Below, piece after piece: positions 7,188 to 14,349 of a DNA stretch of 30,147 bases. The stretch comes from JBBARC01 sp040400005 (GTDB lineage Bacteria; Pseudomonadota; Alphaproteobacteria; Acetobacterales; Acetobacteraceae): contig JBBARC010000045.1 of the NCBI GenBank assembly GCA_040400005.1, positions 1 through 30,147 of the forward strand, read 5' to 3'. A program made the position numbers and the translations under genes. A model generated the notes under the pieces. It was not told the DNA's origin and did no database searches. It saw only the letters and a program-made list of their open reading frames with translations. Position 1 is the first letter of the stretch, and the number at the start of each line of letters is the position of its first letter.

Positions 7188-8114
7188 TTACAAAAGTCTT
7201 TTTGCTTCTTTTTCTTCAGAAAAAGAAGATTCTTCCTGCCAGTGCTTGTCCAGCCAATTGGAGATGCAAGCATTCACCGCCAGCGGCGCCTCCTGCTGCA
7301 CCCAATGCGATACACCCGGCAGAAGGTTAAGGGTAAAATCGCGCACAAATGGCCCGTAGCCTTCGGTGAGTTCAATGCCCAGCGCGCTATCCTCCTCACC
7401 CCAGATCATCAGGGTTGGCACGTCAATGATTGGCGTGTTTTGCGGGCGCAGGATGTCGCGTAAATTGGCGCGATAATAATTCAGCATGGCGGTCAGCGCG
7501 CCGGGGATCATCGCATTGGTGCGGTAGTGGTTGATGATGGCATCGGGGAAGGCAGATTTGTCCACTGCCATATGACGAAACGCATCACCAATCGCGCGGG
7601 CGTGGAACAGCCCCAACAGTTTTTCTGGCAGCCAGGGAATTTGGAAAAACAAAGTGTACAAGGATCGCAGCCATTGCCGGCTCGGGCGTGCGGTCACCGC
7701 GCGGGCAACGCCGGGGTGCGGCACGTTCATAATGATTAGCGCATCCAGCGGCAGCGCGTGCTCGATTGCAAATTGCCAGGCAATGATGGCGCCCCAATCA
7801 TGGGCGATCAGAATGCGGCGCTTGGCGCCAAAAGCCTCAAAAATGGCGGCGGCATCGGCAATCAGGTGGGGCAGGGCGTAGTCAGCCACATTGGCCGGCC
7901 GGCTGGAATGTGCATAGCCGCGCAAATCAGGGGCGACCGCTAAAAAACCGCGCGCTGCCAGCACGGGCAGTTGGGCACGCCAGGAAAACCGGCTTTCGGG
8001 GAAGCCGTGCAGGCACAGGGCAATTGTGTCGCCGCTGCCGGCATAATCGTAATCAAATTCCAGCCCGTTGGCGGCAATCCGCCCGGTTTGGATGGGCGGC
8101 AAGGTTTGGCTCAT
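7188..8114 (-). CDS. Alpha/beta hydrolase, epoxide hydrolase-like
   Basis: 308 aa. HGFPE (36-40), DLRGY (63-67) and the nucleophile motif HDWGA with Asp106 are characteristic of epoxide hydrolases and related haloacetate dehalogenases. GEEDSALG and GVSHWVQ, with catalytic His270, follow. It probably hydrolyses an epoxide or haloalkanoate in the cytoplasm; the substrate is unknown. The start overlaps the stop of the TPR gene by 4 bases (ATGA), indicating coupling. About the last 13 residues (from 296) and the stop codon are read from the dispersed hairpin element at 7190-7228. The domain itself seems to end near NWLDKH, so the tail is probably an added, non-essential extension. Confidence 0.85.
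   Translation of the reverse strand: MSQTLPPIQTGRIAANGLEFDYDYAGSGDTIALCLHGFPESRFSWRAQLPVLAARGFLAVAPDLRGYAHSSRPANVADYALPHLIADAAAIFEAFGAKRRILIAHDWGAIIAWQFAIEHALPLDALIIMNVPHPGVARAVTARPSRQWLRSLYTLFFQIPWLPEKLLGLFHARAIGDAFRHMAVDKSAFPDAIINHYRTNAMIPGALTAMLNYYRANLRDILRPQNTPIIDVPTLMIWGEEDSALGIELTEGYGPFVRDFTLNLLPGVSHWVQQEAPLAVNACISNWLDKHWQEESSFSEEKEAKRLL
7190..7228 (+). repeat. Dispersed palindromic AT-rich element, copy 2
   Basis: This copy has the core AAAAGTCTTTTTGCTTC followed by a perfect 10-bp stem, CTTCTTTTTC (7205-7214) with GAAAAAGAAG (7219-7228), around the loop TTCA. In copy 1 the stem is one pair shorter on both sides (T4/A4 instead of T5/A5), a paired change that keeps the hairpin perfect. 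Read on the minus strand it forms the 3' end of the hydrolase gene and could terminate that transcript. Confidence 0.75.
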
Positions 8115-8998
8115 CTGGTAGTGGCACCTTCGGCTGAATTTGGCGGGCTGGCGGCAAGCAGGGCCAGGTATTGCTCAGCCTGATCAGCGATTGCGGTATC
8201 GGCGGCGAGATCGCCTACCCGCTGCCAATCGGCGCGGGCACCGGCCAAATCGCCAGCGCGCTGGCGGATAACGCCGCGTTCCAGCAGGGCATCGGGGTTT
8301 GCGGGGTCGGTTTGCAGCACGGCGGTGATGTCGGCAATGGCAGCCGGGATGTGGCCCGCCAGCCGGTTGGCGGTGGCGCGGGCCAGGCGGGCATCATTGC
8401 GGCTGGGGTCGGCGGCCAAGGCGGCATCCAGATCGCTAACAGCGGCCTTGGGGTTTTGCATGGCAATCGCGGCAATCGCGTGGGCCACCAGCAAATCGGG
8501 GTCATCGGGCGCCAGTGTCAGCGCCTGGGCTGCCGATTGCAGGGCGTGGCCAGCGTCACCCGCCATGGTCCACGCGGTGCTGGCTTGGCCAAACAACTCG
8601 GCGCGGCTGGCTGCGGGCGCCTGGCTGCTGCCCGCCAAACCATCCAGCATGGCGGCACCCGCTTGCGGGTTGCCCAGCTCAATTTGGGCCAGCGCCCGGC
8701 AGTGGGTGGCGGGTTCGGCCAGGCCCTGGCCTGCCAGCGTATCGGCGATGGTTTGCGCGCCGGCGGGGTCGGTTGCCAGGCGGTCCATGCAGGTTTGGTA
8801 GGTGGCATCATCGGTAATGCGCGGCGGCGCCGGCGGCACCGGCGGCGGGGTTTCGCGATCTGGGGTGGTGGGGGCGTTTTCCAGTGTACTTTCGGGCGTG
8901 GTGTCGGTTGCGGCGGTGGGCGCAGCCGCCGGCGCCGCCGCTACCGCCAAGGTTGCGAGCAGACACAGGGCGAGCAGCATGGCGGCTTGGGTGCGCAT
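8111..8998 (-). CDS. Exported TPR-repeat protein
   Basis: 295 aa. The ATG at 8998 is chosen because it starts a clear signal peptide (MRTQAAMLLALCLLATLAVA). A Pro/Thr-rich linker of about 40 residues follows. Helical repeats then cover roughly residues 65-285, with TPR-like consensus pieces such as ALTLAPDDPDLLVAHAIAAI, DLDAALAADPSRNDARLARA and VLQTDPANPDALLERGVIRQ. It is probably a periplasmic protein-protein interaction factor; its partner is unknown. It is divergent from lysA (102 bases apart) and overlaps the hydrolase by 4 bases. Confidence 0.75.
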   Translation of the reverse strand: MRTQAAMLLALCLLATLAVAAAPAAAPTAATDTTPESTLENAPTTPDRETPPPVPPAPPRITDDATYQTCMDRLATDPAGAQTIADTLAGQGLAEPATHCRALAQIELGNPQAGAAMLDGLAGSSQAPAASRAELFGQASTAWTMAGDAGHALQSAAQALTLAPDDPDLLVAHAIAAIAMQNPKAAVSDLDAALAADPSRNDARLARATANRLAGHIPAAIADITAVLQTDPANPDALLERGVIRQRAGDLAGARADWQRVGDLAADTAIADQAEQYLALLAASPPNSAEGATTR

Positions 8999-9100
8999 GA
9001 TGGGCAGAGTGTATCGTGCGGGCGGCAAAACCGCGAGACAGCATGATTTTACCGGTTTGGGTGGTTTCCTTGCTGCGGTGCGTTGCTTTACACGCGCGCC

Positions 9101-10396
9101 ATGACCGAAGAACTGACCGCCGCTGATCTGATTGCCGCCCGCCCAGCGTTAAGCCGCCACGCATTAGATGGGCTGCTGCTCGATGGCGTGCCCCTGGCCG
9201 CCATTGCCGCCCAATTCGGCACCCCGGCCTACGTCATGGGCGCCGATACCCTTGCCGCCCGCGGCTGCCAAATGCTGGCAGCAATGCCCGGGGTTGCCGT
9301 GCACTACGCGGTCAAAGCGAACGATCATCTGGCCGTGCTATCGGTGCTGGCAGGGCTTGGTTTTGGTGCCGATGTGGTCAGCGGCGGCGAGTTTTTGCGC
9401 GCCATCGCCGGCGGATTTCCCCCCGGCAAAATCGTCTTTTCCGGGGTCGGCAAAACCGCCGATGAATTGGCGCTGGCGTTACGCTTGGGCTGTGGTCAAA
9501 TAAATGTAGAAAGTGCCGAAGAACTTGCGTTGCTCGGCACGCTGGCGGTTACCGCCGGTGTGGTGGCCCCCGTTGTGCTGCGGGTTAACCCCGATGTCGA
9601 TGCCGGCACCCACGATAAAATCAGCACCGGCCGGGCGGGCGATAAATTTGGTGTGCCCTACGATACAGTTGCCGATCTGTATGCTCGCGGCAGCGCCATG
9701 CCGGGGCTGTCGATGCGCGGCCTAGCCGTGCACATTGGCAGCCAGATTTTTGCAGCCCTCCCGTTTACCCGCGCCTATCGGCGGCTGGCCGGCTTGGTGC
9801 GCGATATTCGTGCGGCCGGCCATACCGTAGAGATCGTCGATTGTGGCGGCGGGCTTGGCGTGCCGTACGGGGCGGAGGCAGAAATGTTGCCCGCCGCCTG
9901 GTATGGCGCCATGCAGGCAGCATTAGGCGATTTGGGCGTGCAGTTGGCGGTGGAACCAGGGCGCTGGTGTGTCGCCCCCTGTGCCGTGCTGTTAACGCGG
10001 GTTATCCGCACCCGGCGTGAAGCCATGGTGCGGCCAATTATGGTGCTGGATGCAGCGATGAACGATTTTTTGCGCCCCGCCATGTATGGCGCCTACCACG
10101 GCATTGTGGCGGTGGCAGCGGTCGATTTGGTCGCACCCGTGCAAACCTGCGATATTGTCGGCCCAGTCTGTGAATCCGCCGATATTTTTGCCCGCGCCCG
10201 TGCCATGCCGGATGTCGCCGATGGCGGGCTGGTGGCGATTTTGGATGTTGGCGCCTACGGTGCGGTGATGGCATCGGGCTACAACGCGCGGCCCATGGCC
10301 GCCCAAATCATGGTGCGCGGCGGCGTTGCCCATTTGGTGCGCGGGCGCCCGGAAATTACCAGTCTTTGGCAAAATGATGTTATTCTGCCGGCATAA
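9101..10396 (+). CDS. lysA: Diaminopimelate decarboxylase
   Basis: 431 aa. It catalyses the last step of lysine synthesis, meso-diaminopimelate to L-lysine plus CO2, using PLP. The PLP Lys is K72 in HYAVKAN. FGADVVSGGEFLRA, HIGSQI, DCGGGLGVPY, EPGRW, GPVCESADIFA and the C-terminal GAYGAVMASGYNARP are the family blocks in the expected order. The ATG at 9101 fits the family better than the upstream in-frame codon at 9083. It faces pabC, with only 13 bases between the stops. The EPGRWCVAPCA segment differs from the common EPGRSIVA-type text, but the key residues are kept. Confidence 0.93.
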   Translation: MTEELTAADLIAARPALSRHALDGLLLDGVPLAAIAAQFGTPAYVMGADTLAARGCQMLAAMPGVAVHYAVKANDHLAVLSVLAGLGFGADVVSGGEFLRAIAGGFPPGKIVFSGVGKTADELALALRLGCGQINVESAEELALLGTLAVTAGVVAPVVLRVNPDVDAGTHDKISTGRAGDKFGVPYDTVADLYARGSAMPGLSMRGLAVHIGSQIFAALPFTRAYRRLAGLVRDIRAAGHTVEIVDCGGGLGVPYGAEAEMLPAAWYGAMQAALGDLGVQLAVEPGRWCVAPCAVLLTRVIRTRREAMVRPIMVLDAAMNDFLRPAMYGAYHGIVAVAAVDLVAPVQTCDIVGPVCESADIFARARAMPDVADGGLVAILDVGAYGAVMASGYNARPMAAQIMVRGGVAHLVRGRPEITSLWQNDVILPA

Positions 10397-10409
10397 TCGT
10401 CAACCGCGG

Positions 10410-11237
10410 TTAATCAGTCTCGTTCAAAATCAGCTGATTGGCGCGGCCAATAAAATCCAAATCTGGTGGTAATGTGCGGCCGTCAATCTCGATAATCGCC
10501 CGCGCACCTAGGCTGTTAACCAGGGCGGCACCCTCTGCGCCTGCAAGATCGGCTTGGCTCATGCGGTTTTCCTGCGCACGGCCATGATCGAGCAACACTG
10601 CGCGCGCAATCCCCGGCAGCGCGCCATCGTGCACCGGCGGGGTCAGCCACTGGCCGTTAAGCTTCACAAACAAATTTGCCGCCGTCGCCTCGGCAATGTC
10701 GCCCGCTGTATTTAGCAAAATGGCGTCATCGGCATTTTTGCTGGCAGCGTCCTGGCGCGCCACTATGCTATCCAGATAATTCAGCGATTTTATCCGCGCA
10801 AGCGGCGAAAATTCGTTTCGGCAGGTGGCGGCGGTAGTGATCACCCGCGCCGCTGGCAAGGCGACGGGCCAGGGAAAGCTTGCGGCCAGCAGGGTAGGGC
10901 GGGCGATGCCGATCGGCAGCACGCCGCGTGTGCCCGTGCCGCGGGTCAGCGTCAGGCGCAGCACCGCATCAACCAGCGTGTTGGCAGCAATCACATCGGC
11001 AATGGCACTGCTACCATCCTGCGCGCGCCAGGCAATCCCCAAACTTGCGGCACCTTGGCCTAAACGCGCCAAATGACGATCGGCATGCAAGGCGGCCCCC
11101 CCACGTACCGCCACTGTTTCAAACACCCCATCACCCAAGGTGAACCCCCGATCAGCAGGGTCGATGCGGGCATCCTGCGCGCGCACAATCGCGCCATTCA
11201 GCCACACCATAGTTTGCGTCTTGGCCGTTTTGGTCAT
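10410..11237 (-). CDS. pabC: Aminodeoxychorismate lyase (class IV aminotransferase fold)
   Basis: 275 aa. DRGFTLGDGVFETVAV (29-44) and the PLP-binding Lys150 in RIKSLNYLDS match the class IV fold. Members include 4-amino-4-deoxychorismate lyase, D-amino acid and branched-chain aminotransferases. Position directly after pabB, with a 4-base overlap, favours the lyase that yields 4-aminobenzoate for folate synthesis. From sequence alone a D-amino-acid aminotransferase cannot be fully excluded. It is the last gene of a tightly packed minus-strand run. Confidence 0.82.
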   Translation of the reverse strand: MTKTAKTQTMVWLNGAIVRAQDARIDPADRGFTLGDGVFETVAVRGGAALHADRHLARLGQGAASLGIAWRAQDGSSAIADVIAANTLVDAVLRLTLTRGTGTRGVLPIGIARPTLLAASFPWPVALPAARVITTAATCRNEFSPLARIKSLNYLDSIVARQDAASKNADDAILLNTAGDIAEATAANLFVKLNGQWLTPPVHDGALPGIARAVLLDHGRAQENRMSQADLAGAEGAALVNSLGARAIIEIDGRTLPPDLDFIGRANQLILNETD

Positions 11238-12580
11238 GATAGCGCGCGCAGCAAAGGGTCGATTTTTAAACGCATCTCCTGGTATTCGTCCAACGGCACA
11301 GAATCGGCCACAATACCACCGCCAGCATTGGCAGCAATGGTATCCCGGCCAATACTAACCGTGCGAATGGCAATGCTGCTATCCATCGCCCCATCACTGG
11401 CCAGCGCCACAATAGCACCGCAATAAGGCCCGCGATCGGCAATTTCCAACTCGTGGATAATTTCCAGTGCGCGGATTTTGGGCGCACCGGTCACTGAACC
11501 GCCAGGAAAAACGGCGCGCAAAACGTCGATCGCGTCACACCCCTCGCGCAAATTTGCGGTAATTTCGGAAACCATGTGAATAACACTGGCAAAAATCTCA
11601 ATGTCAAACAGCGTCGGCACGGCCACACTACCCGGTGCCGCCACACGCGAAAAATCATTCCGCAAAAGATCAACAATCATCAAATTCTCGGCACGATCCT
11701 TGCGGCTGTCAGCAAGGTCGGCGGCCAACGCATCGTCCTGCGCCGGCGTTGCCCCGCGCGGCCTGGTGCCTTTAATCGGCCGCGTCGTTAGTTTGCCATC
11801 GGCGCCCAACTGCACAAACCGCTCGGGCGAAACCGAGGCGATGGCGGCGCCATCAGGCAAGGCGAGGTAGGCGCCGAATGGCGCGGGCGATCTCGCCCGC
11901 AACGCCAGGTAAGCGGAAGAAGGTGAAAAACCCGGCGGCCGCGTGGCGCTAAACCGCGTGGTGAAATTCGCCTGATAAATGTCGCCAGCATTGATATAAC
12001 TCAACACCCGGGCGATCGCCGCCACGTACGCCGATTGCGATATATCTTCGGTAAATTTTAATGCTGGCAGTGGTGGCAAAATGGCGGGTGGCGCCGACAA
12101 TCTCGCCATGGCCTGATCGGCACGCGCGCTGGCGTTGGTGCCGCTGCTGATCAAACACGCATCACCGGTTTGGCGATCGAAATTTAAAACCACATCATAA
12201 AAACCAAAGTGCAGCACAGGCAGGTTCAGTGATGATGCCGTCTGCACCGGCACATTTTCCAAACTCGCGGCCATGCCAAAACCAATATGGCCAATGGCAC
12301 CACTGGCGAACGGCACACCAGGCACGCAAATCGCCGGCATGCCGGCAAGCGTGCGGCGCAAATCCTGCCAAATACCCGCGTGCGGCACGGTTGCGCACAG
12401 CGTGTGGCGCGGCATAACACCCAGCGTGCAATACCGGCTGCGCGGGCCTAAATCACCGGCGCTATCCAGAAACGCGATATCGGGGTCGTTAGCAAAAGCG
12501 GCAAAAGCGGCAATCGGCGTGCAGCCCGGCAGCGGGCGAATATCAAATAAGGGCGGCCGCGCGCTAAAAACCAAGCGCAT
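11234..12580 (-). CDS. pabB: Aminodeoxychorismate synthase component I
   Basis: 448 aa. The PIKGT motif (268-272, Lys270) distinguishes PabB from anthranilate synthase TrpE, which has Ala there. INAGDIYQANFTTRF, SPERFV, the KDRAENLMIVDLLRND region, FPGGSVTGAPK and the C-terminal GGIVADSVPLDEYQE are the chorismate-binding blocks. The enzyme makes 4-amino-4-deoxychorismate from chorismate with ammonia from a PabA partner, which is not in this window. The ATG at 12580 overlaps the sco gene end by 17 bases. Confidence 0.92.
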   Translation of the reverse strand: MRLVFSARPPLFDIRPLPGCTPIAAFAAFANDPDIAFLDSAGDLGPRSRYCTLGVMPRHTLCATVPHAGIWQDLRRTLAGMPAICVPGVPFASGAIGHIGFGMAASLENVPVQTASSLNLPVLHFGFYDVVLNFDRQTGDACLISSGTNASARADQAMARLSAPPAILPPLPALKFTEDISQSAYVAAIARVLSYINAGDIYQANFTTRFSATRPPGFSPSSAYLALRARSPAPFGAYLALPDGAAIASVSPERFVQLGADGKLTTRPIKGTRPRGATPAQDDALAADLADSRKDRAENLMIVDLLRNDFSRVAAPGSVAVPTLFDIEIFASVIHMVSEITANLREGCDAIDVLRAVFPGGSVTGAPKIRALEIIHELEIADRGPYCGAIVALASDGAMDSSIAIRTVSIGRDTIAANAGGGIVADSVPLDEYQEMRLKIDPLLRALS

Positions 12581-13190
12581 GTAGCCTGGTGATAAAATCT
12601 TTGGGCGGCAAATCGGCCGGCAATAGCCCGGCAAGTTTACCGTCTGGTCCAATCAGATACAAAATAGAACTATGATCCATCGCGTAATCACCCCCCTTTA
12701 ACGGGCGTTTGCCAAAGTACACTTTAAAACTATTGGCAGTAGTGGTGATATCCGCCAGCGACCCCGAAAGGCCGATGAAATCCGCCCCAAACGCATGGGC
12801 GTAATCGCTGGCGATTTTGGCACTGTCACGCTCGGGGTCGATGGTCACAAACACCGGCACAATTTTGGCGCGCGCGGCGGCCGGTAGTTGGTCCAGCGTT
12901 GCCGCCATATTGGATAAAGTGGTCGGGCATTCATCCGGGCAATGGGTGTAGCCGAAATATAGCAGCACAAAACGCCCGCGCCAGCTGGTGCTGGCAACCG
13001 CCATATTGCCAGCACCAGTCAGCAAAAAATCACTGCCAATCTCAGCCAGCGTCGGGTCTGCTGCTGGCACGCCCGCGGCCACAGGCGGCGCCAGGGTCAG
13101 CGCCAGCCGCGGCAATAGTGCCGCACCGGCAAGGCCTACCAGCAAAATCGCCCCCGCCGCCATCGCCCAAGTTTGCGGTGACCGCTTCAT
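12564..13190 (-). CDS. SCO1/SenC family copper protein
   Basis: 208 aa. An N-terminal membrane anchor (about residues 9-33) is followed by a thioredoxin-like domain. The copper ligands are visible: Cys84 and Cys88 in HCPDECP, and His173 in AMDHSSILYL. FVLLYFGYTHCPDECPT and VTIDPERD are family signatures. SCO proteins act in the periplasm to deliver copper to the CuA site of cytochrome oxidase or to keep its cysteines reduced. It overlaps the upstream PCuAC chaperone gene by 4 bases, a common partnership in CuA assembly. Confidence 0.93.
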   Translation of the reverse strand: MKRSPQTWAMAAGAILLVGLAGAALLPRLALTLAPPVAAGVPAADPTLAEIGSDFLLTGAGNMAVASTSWRGRFVLLYFGYTHCPDECPTTLSNMAATLDQLPAAARAKIVPVFVTIDPERDSAKIASDYAHAFGADFIGLSGSLADITTTANSFKVYFGKRPLKGGDYAMDHSSILYLIGPDGKLAGLLPADLPPKDFITRLHALGF

Positions 13191-13615
13191 GGTGCAATCG
13201 CCGCAACCGGACGGATTTTAGCCTGCACCACCAGCGCCTTGGCATGGGCAAAATGCAAAGTAATCGGCAATGTCGCGCCAATCACCAAGGGTTTGGCAAT
13301 ATCCATCAGCATAATGTGCATCCCCCCGGGCGAAAGCGCCACGGTGTGCCCGGCTGGCAGCACCAGTGTATCCACATCGTTCATGCTGGCAACGCCATGG
13401 GTCATTTTGCTTTCATGCAGCATCGCCATGCCAACCCCCGGCGCATCGATCGCCACCAGTTGGTCGGCCTCGTCCGCGGTCAGCGACACATAAGCGGCGG
13501 CAACCGCCCGCCCAGGTGCGGGTGCGCGCACCCAAGCGAAGGTCGCAGCAACCGTCGCCGCGTGCGCGGCGGTTGCCAAAAATAGCCCAACTGCCGCCAG
13601 GGATACCGCCCGCAT
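13187..13615 (-). CDS. PCu(A)C periplasmic copper chaperone
   Basis: 142 aa. A signal peptide (about 1-20) is followed by a compact beta domain. The copper motif H-X10-M-X21-H-X-M is exact: His67, Met78, His100 and Met102. These proteins pass Cu(I) to the CuA centre of cytochrome c oxidase together with SCO. It overlaps the dioxygenase stop by one base (TAATG) and the SCO start by 4 bases, so translation is probably coupled. Confidence 0.93.
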   Translation of the reverse strand: MRAVSLAAVGLFLATAAHAATVAATFAWVRAPAPGRAVAAAYVSLTADEADQLVAIDAPGVGMAMLHESKMTHGVASMNDVDTLVLPAGHTVALSPGGMHIMLMDIAKPLVIGATLPITLHFAHAKALVVQAKIRPVAAIAP

Positions 13616-14349
13616 TACTCTCTCCTAAACGTTGCCACTAGCACATCGCGAAACGCCGGCAGGGCAGGGTCTATCGGGTGCACCGGCGTCACCCCGTGGT
13701 AGACGCGATCATCATCCACCAGGGCGCAGTCCAACGGTTCGGTCAGCGTAAAACTGCCCAAAATTGTGCCCGCATGATCGTGAATAGTGGTGATACCGGA
13801 CGCTATATTGTGGCGCTGCACCAGCAGCACCAGCACCCAATCCACCCCATCGCGGTGCATCCCTTCGGGCGTTGGCTGGCCCGCAATACCGGGGCCAGTT
13901 TCAATACGAAACTGATGCAATTCCACATGCCACGCCGCAGGCCGCAACTCGGCTGGCGTTGCCGCAGTAAACAGCTGGTTGCTTAAAGCCAGTATCGCCA
14001 GCAGCGCCGGGTGGCCGGCAATCTCCGGCAGCAGGGGCAAAAACCAGCGTGCAATACCGCCATTCAGCGTGTTATAATCACGGCTTTGGTAATGCGGCTG
14101 GTGCGGTTTGCGGCGCATAGCGCCTCCATCCGCCGCCACCGAGTAAGCTGCAAACCGCCGCCGCCGGTAACGCCCGCCATCGGCCATAAACATATCAACG
14201 CCCAAATCATGCCAGCTCGCGGCAAAATTGTCCCAATCAGCAAACCCCAAAGCCAGCAATTGCGCGCGCATATCGCTGGGCAGCACGTGAGCAAACCCTT
14301 GGGTAGTAAGGTCAGCAATGATAGCAGCAGGGGTCATGCCCAGGGTCAT
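13615..14349 (-). CDS. 2-oxoglutarate/Fe(II)-dependent dioxygenase (PF10014-like)
   Basis: 244 aa. HRDGVDWV supplies His165 and Asp167, and DDDRVYHGVTPV supplies His218, making the usual iron triad. VELHQFRIE and FRDVLVATFRRE are typical of the 2OG-Fe_Oxy_2 family. That family includes L-isoleucine 4-hydroxylase and other free amino-acid hydroxylases, so a small amino acid or peptide is the likely substrate, but the exact one cannot be read from sequence. It is linked by one-base overlaps to the MscS gene upstream and the copper chaperone downstream. Its place among copper genes is unexplained. Confidence 0.82.
   Translation of the reverse strand: MTLGMTPAAIIADLTTQGFAHVLPSDMRAQLLALGFADWDNFAASWHDLGVDMFMADGGRYRRRRFAAYSVAADGGAMRRKPHQPHYQSRDYNTLNGGIARWFLPLLPEIAGHPALLAILALSNQLFTAATPAELRPAAWHVELHQFRIETGPGIAGQPTPEGMHRDGVDWVLVLLVQRHNIASGITTIHDHAGTILGSFTLTEPLDCALVDDDRVYHGVTPVHPIDPALPAFRDVLVATFRRE

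Noticed and set aside
8171..9046. Plus-strand open frame of 291 codons, Gly-rich
   Set aside because: It is antisense to the TPR protein; its Gly/Gln/Arg-rich text reflects complementary Ala/Asp codons.
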